A stretch of 46,728 nt of DNA. It comes from Paenibacillus agaridevorans. Its GTDB lineage: Bacteria > Bacillota > Bacilli > Paenibacillales > Paenibacillaceae. The notes beneath the pieces were generated by a model. That model searched no databases. It was not told where the DNA came from and saw only the letters and a list, made by a program, of their open reading frames with translations. Where the stretch lies: contig NZ_BDQX01000458.1 of the NCBI RefSeq assembly GCF_003112455.1, forward strand, positions 46,097-92,824, in the 5' to 3' direction. Position 1 is the first letter of the stretch. Each line of letters opens with the position of its first letter. Positions 1-8,627 of this stretch are shown here, one piece after another. The position numbers and the translations under genes are program-made.

Positions 1-436
1 TATGGACACCAGGCAAAATGATGGCGCCTCTGCCGATCCATACATTGTCTCCGATGACGATCGGCTTCGCGGCCGAACGGTCCTGCGAATCGACAGGATG
101 AAAGTTCGAATCGATCATATTGACCATAGGTCCGATTATCGAATGGCGGCCGATCGTGATGGACGAGGTGCAGCCAATATCAAGCCCGTAATTAAAAAAC
201 ACGTTGTCGCCAATCGTCAAACGAGCACCCTTGCCAACCGTGACGGACGAAGGGAACGGCTTGGCGTGGAAGGAGACGTTGCGGCCAATAATGAGCTCGC
301 CCTTGTTCTTGAGAAGAAGCTTGCCCGCAATACGGGAAAATCGGCCCGCAGAACTTGCCTTGAACGGCAGCACCGCCGCACCTTTCAGCACGGCCAGCGC
401 CTTCTCGAAACTAAATGCCGCACGGGATACGCTCAT
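1..436 (-). CDS. Hexapeptide-repeat acyltransferase (partial, 3' end beyond window)
   Basis: The visible 145 residues begin at an ATG eight bases downstream of the stop of the preceding glycosyltransferase gene, and the frame runs open off the left edge. From about residue 45 the sequence shows imperfect hexapeptide turns (ELIIGRNV, ARLTIGDNV, SSITIGRHS, PIVIGDNVWIGRGAIILPGV) that form a left-handed parallel beta-helix. The motif NFHPVD near residue 110 carries the histidine that acts as general base in WbbJ/NodL/Wzx-linked O-acetyltransferases. The likely role is O- or N-acetylation of a sugar in the exopolysaccharide repeat unit, in the cytosol. It is the most downstream visible gene of the cluster. 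The exact acyl donor and sugar cannot be read from the sequence. Confidence 0.85.
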   Translation of the reverse strand, partial: MSVSRAAFSFEKALAVLKGAAVLPFKASSAGRFSRIAGKLLLKNKGELIIGRNVSFHAKPFPSSVTVGKGARLTIGDNVFFNYGLDIGCTSSITIGRHSIIGPMVNMIDSNFHPVDSQDRSAAKPIVIGDNVWIGRGAIILPGVH

Positions 437-443
437 ATCTCCG

Positions 444-1571
444 TCACCCCGCCGTTCCCGGCAGCCGTATCGCGGCAGGCTCGAGCATGCCTTGATAAAC
501 ATGCTCCACCTTCCGCGCAATAGCGCTCATATGAAATGCGTCCATCACGCCGTCGTATCCTCTGACGGCCAGCTCCTCGTAGTTAACCTCTCCGTCGTAG
601 AAGCCCCGAATCGCTTCGTACAACGCCGCGGAGTCGCCGTCGCGAACGACGAGCCCCCCTTTTGTCTGTTCGATGATCTCCGGCGCTCCCCCCGAATCCG
701 CCACAATAGGCGGAGTGCCGACCAGCATGGATTCGATGATGACGCGGCCGAACGGTTCGTTTAGAGAGAAGTTAACCGTCAGATCGCACTCTTGCATCTT
801 GTCCAGCGGCTTGCTTGTATGTCCGCAAAATTCGACATGGCGCTCTAGACCGTATTCGATCACCTTGCGGATCAACATGTCATAGTAACGGTCCGAGCCG
901 TCGATGGAAGCATCCCCGACAATGAGCAGCTTCCAGTTGTGTCGGCCGCTTGCAGGCAATTTGGCGACCGCATCGATAACCAGATCGTACCGTTTCCACT
1001 CCACGATTCGGCCAAAGGTCCCGATAACCAATTGCCCGTCGTCCATGAAGCCCCTTCTTCTGCGGCCGATCGCCAGTCTGGGGTCCACGCCGTTGTAGAT
1101 TACTTTTTTGTTGCTCCCTTCAATGGAGCCTGCCACGAATTTCGAGATGCAGATCACTTGATCGAAGAAGCGCGGCAGCACGCGATTGAACATCCGAAGA
1201 TGCGTATGATCGCGGTGATGCCATACCCGCTTGCATGGCGACATAAACTTTAGCGGACCAATGTACCAAGGCGCCCTCCAGCCATTGGCATGGACGATAT
1301 CAATCCCAAGCTTCTTGACGAGCGACCGGATGCGGAGCACGGTCTCCACGTATCCGAAGCCGAGCCTCTTTTTGATGCTGCCCAGACTGAGCGGGATGTG
1401 GGTGAAACTTGCAGTGATCTCTCCCAGATATGACGCATTGCCGGGACAGATCAAATAGATGCGGTACAGGGAAGTATCGATGTAGTTGATCAGATGGACC
1501 AAGCTTTGCTCGGCCCCTCCCTTCTTATCCGCGTGCGTCACGAACAGAATGTTGATGAGCGGACTTGACAT
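444..1571 (-). CDS. GT4-family glycosyltransferase (exopolysaccharide)
   Basis: This 375-aa protein has the two-domain GT-B layout. The N-terminal part has INILFVTHADKKGGAEQSL, typical of the acceptor side, and the C-terminal part has the nucleotide-sugar site with the E-x7-E motif (EPFGRVIIE). The ATG at 1571 is chosen because GGGGGAT lies eight bases upstream; a Met 12 codons earlier has no comparable ribosome binding site. Even so it overlaps the previous glycosyltransferase gene by 47 bases, so the two are probably translationally coupled. It should add one sugar to the lipid-linked repeat unit at the inner face of the membrane. Donor and linkage are unknown. Confidence 0.85.
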   Translation of the reverse strand: MSSPLINILFVTHADKKGGAEQSLVHLINYIDTSLYRIYLICPGNASYLGEITASFTHIPLSLGSIKKRLGFGYVETVLRIRSLVKKLGIDIVHANGWRAPWYIGPLKFMSPCKRVWHHRDHTHLRMFNRVLPRFFDQVICISKFVAGSIEGSNKKVIYNGVDPRLAIGRRRRGFMDDGQLVIGTFGRIVEWKRYDLVIDAVAKLPASGRHNWKLLIVGDASIDGSDRYYDMLIRKVIEYGLERHVEFCGHTSKPLDKMQECDLTVNFSLNEPFGRVIIESMLVGTPPIVADSGGAPEIIEQTKGGLVVRDGDSAALYEAIRGFYDGEVNYEELAVRGYDGVMDAFHMSAIARKVEHVYQGMLEPAAIRLPGTAG

Positions 1572-2742
1572 CAGAGATCCCCCTTTCCGGACTGTATGTG
1601 CGTTCAAGATATCGAAAATACGTTTTGAGTGTTTCCTTATGGTTATAACGTTCTCGGATAAATTGCTGAGACGCTTGAAGCAGCGAGTCTGCCGCGGCCG
1701 GCTCCGCCAAAAGTTCTCTCACAGCTCGGCAGAATGCGGCCGGCTCATCCTCCACCCGAATATGCAAGCCGTTCCTTAGACCCGTGCCTTCGCTGCCTAC
1801 CGTAGTCGAGACAACCGGCAATCCGTTCTGGATCGCTTCGATCGTCTTCAGTTTAACGCCCGCGCCATTGCGCATCGGATTGACAAATAGATAACCTTTC
1901 GCGTATATCTCGTCCAAATTCGCAGGTGTATCGTGTACATACACCCCTTCCAGACGTTGGCTATTCAACCACTCCACTCCCATTCCCCTGCTGTTGCCCG
2001 CGATGACGAACCGATAACCCGGTATATCCAGCAGTTTGGGATGAACTTGATCGAGATACCAGCGAATGGCCTCCCTGTTGTTAGGCATAAACAACGAGCC
2101 GATAAATACAACATGTTTGGTGTCAAAACGGCTCCTGGCGAAGGACTCCCTCGTAAGCGGCGGGGGCAGGAACAGGCTCTCGGCTTGCGGATGTCGTGTG
2201 ACGAAGCTGTCGTACTCCTTGCTGGAGATAAACAAATATTTGGTCACCCGCTTTTGCAGCTTTCTCTGCAATCCGGCGAACTTCAAGCTTTCCATCGCAT
2301 AATACAGCTTGTGCAGGATTTGGCCCGTACTTCTGGCCAGCGATTTAAAGTAAGCGGACTCGTCGTTATGAACCCGCAGAATCGCCTGCTCCGCCCGTAT
2401 GCCCGGATTATCAAGAACGGGGTAAACATAATCCCCTTCCAGCAGCACGTAGTCGTAATCGCCGTCTATCGGAACGGTCCGGAGCGCGTCTCTGGAACGG
2501 ACTTGCAGCGGCTCCGGCATCAAAATGTCGAGCGGTGAGCTTTTTCGGTCGCAGAGCTTGATATCGTTTACCCATGCCCGCGCCGCCCGGAGGTCCGACG
2601 CGGCAGGCACGTGTTTGCCGCAGACGAGCAGGTCGATCCCCCAGCCCAGCCCCGCAAGCGCCCGAATTCGTCCCCACGTATCTACTCTTCCGCCATGGTC
2701 GGCCGGATACGGGAAATCGCTGCATACTACGAGAATATTCAT
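1525..2742 (-). CDS. Glycosyltransferase, GT4-like (exopolysaccharide)
   Basis: This 405-aa protein starts NILVVCSDFPYPADHGGR, the glycine-rich N-terminal loop seen in GT-B sugar transferases, and contains PMRNGAGVKLKTIEA and VVSTTVGSEGTG in the C-terminal donor-binding half. The usual E-x7-E is replaced by a GAGVKLKTIEA-type motif, as in a subgroup of GT4 enzymes. Its ATG overlaps the stop of the Wzy-like gene by four bases (ATGA), so it belongs to the same transcript. It is one of three glycosyltransferases in the cluster and probably elongates the repeat unit on undecaprenyl diphosphate. Confidence 0.8.
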   Translation of the reverse strand: MNILVVCSDFPYPADHGGRVDTWGRIRALAGLGWGIDLLVCGKHVPAASDLRAARAWVNDIKLCDRKSSPLDILMPEPLQVRSRDALRTVPIDGDYDYVLLEGDYVYPVLDNPGIRAEQAILRVHNDESAYFKSLARSTGQILHKLYYAMESLKFAGLQRKLQKRVTKYLFISSKEYDSFVTRHPQAESLFLPPPLTRESFARSRFDTKHVVFIGSLFMPNNREAIRWYLDQVHPKLLDIPGYRFVIAGNSRGMGVEWLNSQRLEGVYVHDTPANLDEIYAKGYLFVNPMRNGAGVKLKTIEAIQNGLPVVSTTVGSEGTGLRNGLHIRVEDEPAAFCRAVRELLAEPAAADSLLQASQQFIRERYNHKETLKTYFRYLERTYSPERGISDVKSAHQHSVRDARG

Positions 2743-4100
2743 TTCAGCGCCTCCGGTTTGTTGTAAAATGGACTTCGTTGGTCATCCTTGCCTGGCAGCA
2801 AGCCGATAAACGCGAACAATAGCCAGATTTCGTATTTGATCTCCAGCGATACGAGCAGCAGGGAGAGCAAAGTGAATACGAGCGCAAGGAACAGGATCGA
2901 GCTTGTTTTTACCTTCAAGAGCATATGGCGTCCCACCAAATAAAAAAACGCGACCGAAAGCAGCCCGCCGAACATAAACCACTGGAAAAAACCCGATTTA
3001 ACGCCAAGGTTTTTGGTGCTGGCCGAATATTGAATCAGCTCGCTTACATTGATCTGACTGACGCCGAACCATTTGTAATACACGCTTGACATCAGATTGA
3101 CGGATTGCTCCAGATAATGGTTGAAGTAGACGGGATATGCCCCCGTGCCAACGCCAAAGGGATGATTAAGCACCGTAAGCAAAGCGATTACGATCGTCCC
3201 CATGCGCGTATAGGACGAGGTATAATTCTCGATATCGTTTTGGAAGGACTGGATAATGCCTACCGAGAAATTCGCAATAAACAGATACATGATCAGCAAG
3301 GCCGCAACGAGAAGCACGAAATTCCTTTTTTTGCGAAAATCAAGAAATTTCACCATGGTAACGGCAGCCGTGAGCAAAACAATGATCATAAATCCCTTCG
3401 AGCCCGTCACGAACAAATAAAACAGAAAGAAGCTTGCTGCATAAACGATCGTCAATGTTCGGGCAAGCTTGTTCCAATATCGGCTCAGGTAAGCCAATAT
3501 CGCGACATACACCACAACGATTGTGCCGGTCGTGCTGCTCTCCGAAGTAAGCAGCCGGACGCGCCAATACGGTGCGTCGCCGGAATGCAGAAACGTCAAC
3601 GCGTTCGGCATACTCGCCAGTTCCACCGACATAATAAGCAGAAGCGACGTGACGGCGGCTAGAAAGCATCCGCATACGGTCCCGAGCTTGCCGATCTTGG
3701 CGACGACAAGCTGGATATGGCGAACATACAGCAGAATGAGCAGAAAATAGATGAGCACCTTGACGCCTTTGCCCAGCAAATTTTCCGAACCGAAGCTATA
3801 CGCTCCACCCATATACTGAACCAGAATATAGACCAGGCTCACCAGTGCCAAATACAGAATGAAACCGAACATATACGTATGAAACCTCGTCCAGTTCGTT
3901 ATCCGCTTATGCTTTGCCAGCATCGCGATCTCGCACAACAGGAATACGGGGAACAGCAGCACGATCGGAGTCCTTCCTATTTCTCCGATGATTTTGACAA
4001 GCGGAAAGTCCTGATAGACGGTCAACAGCAGCAGCACGAAGAGATAGCCCGCTAGAAAAGCATGCCTGAGTCCATCCCTGCGGCTGTCCAGACTAGACAT
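2739..4100 (-). CDS. O-antigen ligase/polymerase-like membrane protein (Wzy type)
   Basis: This 453-aa protein is almost wholly hydrophobic with around ten predicted membrane helices, interrupted by a larger extracellular loop (about residues 280-370, around SVGIIQSFQNDIENYTSSYTR and the GVGTGAYPVYFNHYLEQ segment). That topology and the HPFGVGTG motif in the loop match the O-antigen polymerase/ligase superfamily, here most simply the polymerase that joins flipped repeat units. It overlaps the upstream glycosyltransferase by eight bases and the downstream one by four. No separate Wzx flippase is visible in the window; it may lie past the left edge. Confidence 0.75.
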   Translation of the reverse strand: MSSLDSRRDGLRHAFLAGYLFVLLLLTVYQDFPLVKIIGEIGRTPIVLLFPVFLLCEIAMLAKHKRITNWTRFHTYMFGFILYLALVSLVYILVQYMGGAYSFGSENLLGKGVKVLIYFLLILLYVRHIQLVVAKIGKLGTVCGCFLAAVTSLLLIMSVELASMPNALTFLHSGDAPYWRVRLLTSESSTTGTIVVVYVAILAYLSRYWNKLARTLTIVYAASFFLFYLFVTGSKGFMIIVLLTAAVTMVKFLDFRKKRNFVLLVAALLIMYLFIANFSVGIIQSFQNDIENYTSSYTRMGTIVIALLTVLNHPFGVGTGAYPVYFNHYLEQSVNLMSSVYYKWFGVSQINVSELIQYSASTKNLGVKSGFFQWFMFGGLLSVAFFYLVGRHMLLKVKTSSILFLALVFTLLSLLLVSLEIKYEIWLLFAFIGLLPGKDDQRSPFYNKPEALK

Positions 4101-5211
4101 ATTCCCTCACGACGGGCGAGTCCCGCCGCCTTCCGTCCCCCTTGGCGAACGCTTCGTACAGCCTCTGGATTTGGAAGTTCATCTCATCGGAATGAAATCG
4201 GCTTCTGTAAATGCGCTCCCCGGCCTCCCCCATCTCCTTAAGCCTCGCTTTATCAAGGCCGCGAATAATGGTTGCAAGCTCTTCCTTGTCGTCGAAATTA
4301 AAGATATAACCATTGATGCCATGCGCAACGATTTCCGGAAGCGCCCCGCGGTTGCTTGCAATGACGGGTTTCCTGCCGCGAAGCGCTTCAATGGCGACGA
4401 TGCCGAAGCCTTCCCACCTGGAAGGAACGATAACGGCGTCACAAACCTCTATGTAGCTGGCAATCTCGGCATTATCGATCCACCCGAGCTTGACGGCATC
4501 CGCTGGAATGTCGAAATGCCGGTCTTGGAGCACGGTCCCTCCCGCGAGATAAAGCGTGACATTGCGGAATCGTCCTTCCGTAAACGTCTCCAGCAGAAGA
4601 TCAAAACCCTTCTGCGGGTCGAAGCGTCCGATAAACAGCAGATTGATCCGATCCGGATCCGGCTCGAACGGCGGACTCGTCGATACTTGGACATCGGAGA
4701 CGCCGTTGTACACGATGACCGACTTCTCTTTGGGAAGTCCGTAACGCACTGCCATGTCGTGTTCGTGCCGGGAAATATGAATAATGACATCCGTGCGAAC
4801 CGCCAGCAGCTTCTCGATTCCCGCGTACAACCTCTTCTTCCAAGGGGACGTGTCCATCAGGAACGACCATCCATGGGCGCAGTAGATGATGGCGGGCCGC
4901 CGTCTCTTGAGCAGCAACGCGGATCTAAGAAACAGCCCGGCGAAGGTACCATGGATATGGACGATATCCGGCTCGAGCTCCTTCACCGCGCGTGCCATCG
5001 TTCGAATCGCCTTTAGCATAAAAAGCGGCTTTCTCTTATAGGGATACAAGTGCAATCGGCCTGCGCCGATGTTTAGCGAATCCCGATTGGAATTTTGTTC
5101 CGACGCAAGGAGATGGACGTCATGCAAAGCCAGCTGGTATCGAAGAATTTCATTTAAATACGTCTCGATGCCGCCTTTCGTAAATTCCGAAACGTGAAGA
5201 ATTTTAGCCAT
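4093..5211 (-). CDS. GT4-family glycosyltransferase (exopolysaccharide)
   Basis: This 372-aa GT-B protein starts MAKILHVSEFTKGGIETYL. It carries LLFIGRFDPQKGFDLLLE at the start of the donor domain and the E-x7-E motif in SRWEGFGIVAIEA. The ATG at 5211 is chosen because AAGGAGG sits eight bases before it; an upstream in-frame Met lacks such a site and would overlap the sugar transferase. It likely adds the second sugar after the initiating phosphoglycosyl transferase encoded immediately upstream. Confidence 0.88.
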   Translation of the reverse strand: MAKILHVSEFTKGGIETYLNEILRYQLALHDVHLLASEQNSNRDSLNIGAGRLHLYPYKRKPLFMLKAIRTMARAVKELEPDIVHIHGTFAGLFLRSALLLKRRRPAIIYCAHGWSFLMDTSPWKKRLYAGIEKLLAVRTDVIIHISRHEHDMAVRYGLPKEKSVIVYNGVSDVQVSTSPPFEPDPDRINLLFIGRFDPQKGFDLLLETFTEGRFRNVTLYLAGGTVLQDRHFDIPADAVKLGWIDNAEIASYIEVCDAVIVPSRWEGFGIVAIEALRGRKPVIASNRGALPEIVAHGINGYIFNFDDKEELATIIRGLDKARLKEMGEAGERIYRSRFHSDEMNFQIQRLYEAFAKGDGRRRDSPVVREYV

Positions 5212-5233
5212 GCTGCAGACCTCCTTCCGGCTG

Positions 5234-5932
5234 CTAAAAAGCATCCTGAGGGGCAATGATCGCTTTCACCGTTCTCAGCATGATCTTGATGTCCAGCCAA
5301 ATGCATTTTTTTTGAATGTACTTGATGTCCAGCTCCACCATCTCATGAAAGCTGAGACTGTTCCTGCCGCTTACTTGCCATAGCCCTGTACATCCGGGCG
5401 TCACCATCAAACGCTGCTTATCATAGTCGGAATATTCCGTCACTTCACGCTCCAAAGGGGGTCTTGGTCCGACAAGCGACATATCTCCTTTCAGCACGTT
5501 CAGCAATTGCGGCAGCTCGTCAATACTGGTCTTGCGGATGAACTTGCCGACTTTCGTAATTCGCGGGTCGTCCTTCATCTTGAACATAGCCCCGCTAATT
5601 TCGTTCTTATCCAAAAGTTCCTTCAGCTTCTCTTCCGCGTTGACCGACATGGACCGGAGCTTGTACATCCGGAAAGGTTTGCCGTCCTTGCCGATTCGTG
5701 TCTGCTGGAAGAAGACGGGTCCCTTCGGATCCTCCAGCTTGATCAACAAGGCGACCATCGTAATCAATGGGCTGAGCGCAAGCAGCCCGGCCAGCGAACC
5801 GCCGATATCCATGGTCCGCTTCATGACGCCGTAAGCCGTAAGGCTCCTTTTCTCCTGCGCGGGAGCGAACCCTCTATAAGGGGAGGAGGCTCTGCTCCAG
5901 ACCGCTTCTTCTCTTAATGGCGACGGATTCAT
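5234..5932 (-). CDS. Initiating sugar transferase (monotopic phosphoglycosyl transferase)
   Basis: This 232-aa protein belongs to the bacterial sugar transferase family (WcaJ C-domain, EpsL, PglC). The segment KRTMDIGGSLAGLLALSPLI (about residues 38-57) is the re-entrant membrane helix. It is followed by GPVFFQQTRIGKDGKPF, KLRSM, the catalytic Asp-Glu pair in TSIDELPQLLNVLKGDMSLVGPRPP and the C-terminal PGCTGLWQVSGR. It transfers a sugar-1-phosphate to undecaprenyl phosphate and so starts the repeat unit. It is the short form without the N-terminal multi-helix domain. Its start lies two bases after galU. Confidence 0.92.
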   Translation of the reverse strand: MNPSPLREEAVWSRASSPYRGFAPAQEKRSLTAYGVMKRTMDIGGSLAGLLALSPLITMVALLIKLEDPKGPVFFQQTRIGKDGKPFRMYKLRSMSVNAEEKLKELLDKNEISGAMFKMKDDPRITKVGKFIRKTSIDELPQLLNVLKGDMSLVGPRPPLEREVTEYSDYDKQRLMVTPGCTGLWQVSGRNSLSFHEMVELDIKYIQKKCIWLDIKIMLRTVKAIIAPQDAF

Positions 5933-5934
5933 CG

Positions 5935-6837
5935 TTATTCGCTCCTTCCAGTAATGAGATGGTTACGCAGTTCTCTCTCCATCAGTCCTTCAAGTTCTGT
6001 CATGAGCGGATAGCGGAGCTCCCGATTTCTAAGCGCAAAGTCGATGGTGGTCAATATAAATCCGAGCTGCTCCCCGACGTCATACCGAACGCCTTGAAAA
6101 TCGAATGCGTATACGCCCTGCGACATGTTTAGCTCCTGTATCGCGTCCGTCAATTGGATTTCGCCTCCGGCGCCGATCCGCTGCTCGCCCAGGAAGTCGA
6201 ATATTTCCGGAGTCAACACGTATCTGCCCATAATGGCCAGGTTAGACGGCGCTTGTCCTTGAGGCGGCTTCTCGACGAACCGGCTCACCTCGTACAAGTT
6301 GTCAACACGATTGCCGGGATCGACAATACCATAGCGGTGCGTCTGATCTACGCCAACCATCTGTACGCCGATGACGGACCGTCCCGTACGCTCGTATTGC
6401 TCGATCAATTGTCTCGTGCAAGGCGTTTGAGATTCCACAATGTCGTCGCCGAGCAAGACCGCGAACGGTTCGTTGCCGATGAAGTTTCGGGCGCACCATA
6501 CGGCATGTCCGAGACCTTTGGCTTCCTTCTGGCGAATATAATGCAAGTTGACATTGGACGACTTCCGCACCTTCTCCAAAATATCCAGCTTGCCTCTCAT
6601 CTCAAGCGTATGCTCCAGCTCGAACGCGATATCGAAGTGATCCTCGATCGCCCGCTTGCCCTTGCCGGTTACGACAATAATGTCTTCAACTCCGGACTCG
6701 ATGGCCTCCTCGACAATGTATTGAATGGTAGGCTTGTCGACGATCGGGAGCATCTCTTTCGGCATTGCCTTAGTCGCAGGCAGGAAACGCGTACCAAGTC
6801 CGGCAGCGGGAATAATGGCTTTTGTCACTTTTTTCAT
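5935..6837 (-). CDS. galU: UTP-glucose-1-phosphate uridylyltransferase
   Basis: This 300-aa protein makes UDP-glucose from UTP and glucose-1-phosphate. The nucleotide loop is AIIPAAGLGTRFLPATKAMPKEM at residues 8-30. Further family motifs are KPTIQYIVEEA, GLGHAVWCA, FAVLLGDDI, the catalytic FVEKP and GEIQLTDAI. The length is that of the GalU/GtaB family. It follows the 203-base structured gap behind the BY-kinase and is the first of the sugar-handling genes, so it supplies the activated sugar for this polysaccharide. A second housekeeping copy (gtaB) elsewhere is likely but outside the window. Confidence 0.95.
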   Translation of the reverse strand: MKKVTKAIIPAAGLGTRFLPATKAMPKEMLPIVDKPTIQYIVEEAIESGVEDIIVVTGKGKRAIEDHFDIAFELEHTLEMRGKLDILEKVRKSSNVNLHYIRQKEAKGLGHAVWCARNFIGNEPFAVLLGDDIVESQTPCTRQLIEQYERTGRSVIGVQMVGVDQTHRYGIVDPGNRVDNLYEVSRFVEKPPQGQAPSNLAIMGRYVLTPEIFDFLGEQRIGAGGEIQLTDAIQELNMSQGVYAFDFQGVRYDVGEQLGFILTTIDFALRNRELRYPLMTELEGLMERELRNHLITGRSE

Positions 6838-7040
6838 GAAATCACACCCCGTTCTCGATTATTTTCAATACATGTTGAAATCTATCAGGGCATTTAACCC
6901 CACCTCACACCACACCAGCGACGATTAACGTCTAAGGCATATTTCCCACAGCATGGTCGAGTGCCTCCAGTGATAAAGGTTCAGGAGACATTACCTTCCT
7001 ACCTAGCGTCCTCGGCTTGCAAGCACTATCGCTTTGCGGG
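6838..7040 (-). ncRNA. Structured leader between BY-kinase and galU; candidate EAR/epsC antitermination RNA
   Basis: This 203-base stretch between two co-oriented operon genes has no coding potential but many pairings on the minus-strand RNA. These include GCAAAGC-GATAGT-GCTTGC at the 5' side, AAGGT...ACCTT, the hairpin CTCCTGA...TCA-CT-GGAG near 6966-6985, CCA-TGCTG-TGG, GGCA...TGCC and GACG-TTAAT-CGTC. In Bacillales the EAR element (Rfam epsC family) lies between the second (tyrosine kinase) and third gene of the eps operon and lets polymerase read through terminators. Position and structure fit, but I did not match the family consensus base by base. There is no U-tract, so it is not a simple terminator. 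Confidence 0.5.
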
Positions 7041-7730
7041 TTAACCTTCGGAATCGCCGTAATAGTAGGAGTAAGAATCTGCATGAGAGCTGTTGACATT
7101 ATTTAAAACGACTCCGAGCAGCTTGGCTTTGACATGATCGAGCAAAGACTTCGCCTTTAGAACATGCTCCTTGCTGACTTGCCCGGATTGAACGATAAGC
7201 ACGACGCCGTCGCTCATAACGGCTACGACCTGTGCGTCCGTCACCGTAACGATCGGCGGCGTATCCAGCACGATGACATCATAGCTTTTCCTCGCTTCGT
7301 CCAGTAACTCCGCCATCTGAGGCGAAGACAACAGCTCGGATGGATTGGGCGGCGTTGGGCCTGCATGCACGATGAACAAATTGTCAACGGCCGTATGCTG
7401 GACGATATCCTTAAGCGGCTTTTGATTGAACAGCGCCGTCGTCAGGCCGTTTCGATTGGACGTGCCGAATAAGTAATGCTGCGTGGGCTTGCGCAGATCG
7501 GCGTCGATGAGCAACACCCGCTTGTTCGCTTGCGCAAAGGCGACCGCCATATTCGCGCATGTCGTGCTTTTGCCCTCACCCGGCTTGGAGGAGGTGACCA
7601 TTATAATCTGCAGCTTCTGGTTTATGGTGGAATGGTCGATGTTCGTTCGAAGAGTCCGGTAGCTCTCCGATATAGGCGACTTCGGATTAAGATGGGTAAT
7701 CAAATTCCATTTAGGCGTCAAGCGTAGCAT
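7041..7730 (-). CDS. CpsD/CapB-type tyrosine-protein kinase (BY-kinase)
   Basis: This 229-aa cytosolic kinase has Walker A (SSKPGEGKST, about residues 48-57), Walker A' (RVLLIDADLRKP) and Walker B (YDVIVLDTPP). It ends in a short tyrosine-rich tail (YSYYYGDSEG), the autophosphorylation cluster. In Firmicutes such kinases are activated by the cytosolic tail of the adjacent chain-length protein, here encoded just upstream with a 20-base overlap. A ribosome site (GGGAGGGG) precedes its ATG inside that gene. The phosphatase that should reverse its action is encoded at 9670-10452. Confidence 0.93.
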   Translation of the reverse strand: MLRLTPKWNLITHLNPKSPISESYRTLRTNIDHSTINQKLQIIMVTSSKPGEGKSTTCANMAVAFAQANKRVLLIDADLRKPTQHYLFGTSNRNGLTTALFNQKPLKDIVQHTAVDNLFIVHAGPTPPNPSELLSSPQMAELLDEARKSYDVIVLDTPPIVTVTDAQVVAVMSDGVVLIVQSGQVSKEHVLKAKSLLDHVKAKLLGVVLNNVNSSHADSYSYYYGDSEG

Positions 7731-8466
7731 TGTTTCCCCTCCCTGCTTTTAGAGCTGTCTCCGGCTTATCTCCGCGCTCCTTCGAATCCTTTTCCCTGAA
7801 TGTAGGAATGGCGCTTAACACCGGAACTTGCAGAAGCAAGTCGATGTCCTCCTCCGTCTTGACGGTATCGTCCAAATATTCCAGCAAGAATGCAATGCCT
7901 ACGCCCAGCATCAACGCCAGAAGAAAGGCAACGGTCACGTTCAGCTTGATGTTAGGCGATACCGCCCCCCGATTTTCGAGCGGGTTGGCTTGATCCAGGA
8001 TCGAGACGTTATCGACTTTCATAAGTTCGGGGACCGACTGCTGAAATACGATCGCGATCGCGTTTGCCATATTCGCCGCTTCCTGGTACGAGCTTCCTTT
8101 GACGGTAATCGACATGACCTGCGTCTCGTTGACCGAACTCACGCTTACTCTCCCGACCAGCTCGCTGTGCGTGACGCCCAACTCCGGATACTGCTGAACG
8201 ACCTTTTTCATCATGCGCGGCGTCTTGATAATTTCTTTGTAGGTTTTGATTAGACCGATTGTGCTATTGATGGCGCCAACGTCGATGCTAGGCAGCAGCG
8301 AACCGCTGTCCTTGTATTGATTGACGATCAGCTTGGCGGATGCCTGGTATTGAGGCTTAAGAAAATAACCGGAATACAAGCCGATCCCCAGGCAGCTTAC
8401 GGTAACCAAAAGCAGAATCATGACTAACCTTTTTTTCAAAATGAGACCATATTGTTTTAATTCCAA
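7711..8466 (-). CDS. Wzz/CapA/YveK-type polysaccharide chain-length and kinase-activator protein
   Basis: This 251-aa membrane protein has two transmembrane segments (about residues 15-36 and 175-198) flanking an extracellular Wzz domain. The proline-rich stretch ENRGAVSPNIK precedes the second helix, as in polysaccharide co-polymerases. The C-terminal cytosolic tail should activate the BY-kinase. Translation starts at a TTG at 8466, supported by AAGGAGGAGG about five to eight bases upstream and by MELKQYGLILKKRL at the N-terminus. It is the first gene of the main eps operon, behind a promoter with a good -10 box. Confidence 0.9.
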   Translation of the reverse strand: MELKQYGLILKKRLVMILLLVTVSCLGIGLYSGYFLKPQYQASAKLIVNQYKDSGSLLPSIDVGAINSTIGLIKTYKEIIKTPRMMKKVVQQYPELGVTHSELVGRVSVSSVNETQVMSITVKGSSYQEAANMANAIAIVFQQSVPELMKVDNVSILDQANPLENRGAVSPNIKLNVTVAFLLALMLGVGIAFLLEYLDDTVKTEEDIDLLLQVPVLSAIPTFREKDSKERGDKPETALKAGRGNNATLDA

Positions 8467-8570
8467 ACTGCCTCCTCCTTCGACGATAACGAGAGTCTAT
8501 TATAGGATTCGTAACGAACTTTCATTTTTGTTATTCAATTAGAATTTTTTAATGATACCAGTTATTCAAA
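8467..8570 (-). promoter_or_regulatory. Promoter of the exopolysaccharide operon with candidate operator sites
   Basis: On the minus strand a consensus -10 box TATAAT lies at 8499-8504, 33 bases before the TTG start of the chain-length gene. At 17-base spacing the -35 position holds no consensus hexamer. Between them is the palindrome TTCGTTACGAA (8508-8518). Farther upstream a 9-base direct repeat, GTTATTCAA on the plus strand, occurs at 8530-8538 and 8561-8569, exactly 31 bases (three helical turns) apart. A weak -35 with phased repeats suggests an activator-dependent promoter. This is inference from layout only. Confidence 0.5.
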
Positions 8571-8627
8571 ACGCGACCTTTTGCTTCAAAAAAGAACCAC
8601 ATTCAATCATTTACGATAGCATGAGGT

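Noticed and set aside
6838..7040. Cyclic di-GMP-I riboswitch
   Set aside because: The CGCAAAGC string and a GGTAGG segment recall that class, but the conserved GGGCAAACC part and the paired receptor arrangement are missing, and the position inside the operon fits EAR better.
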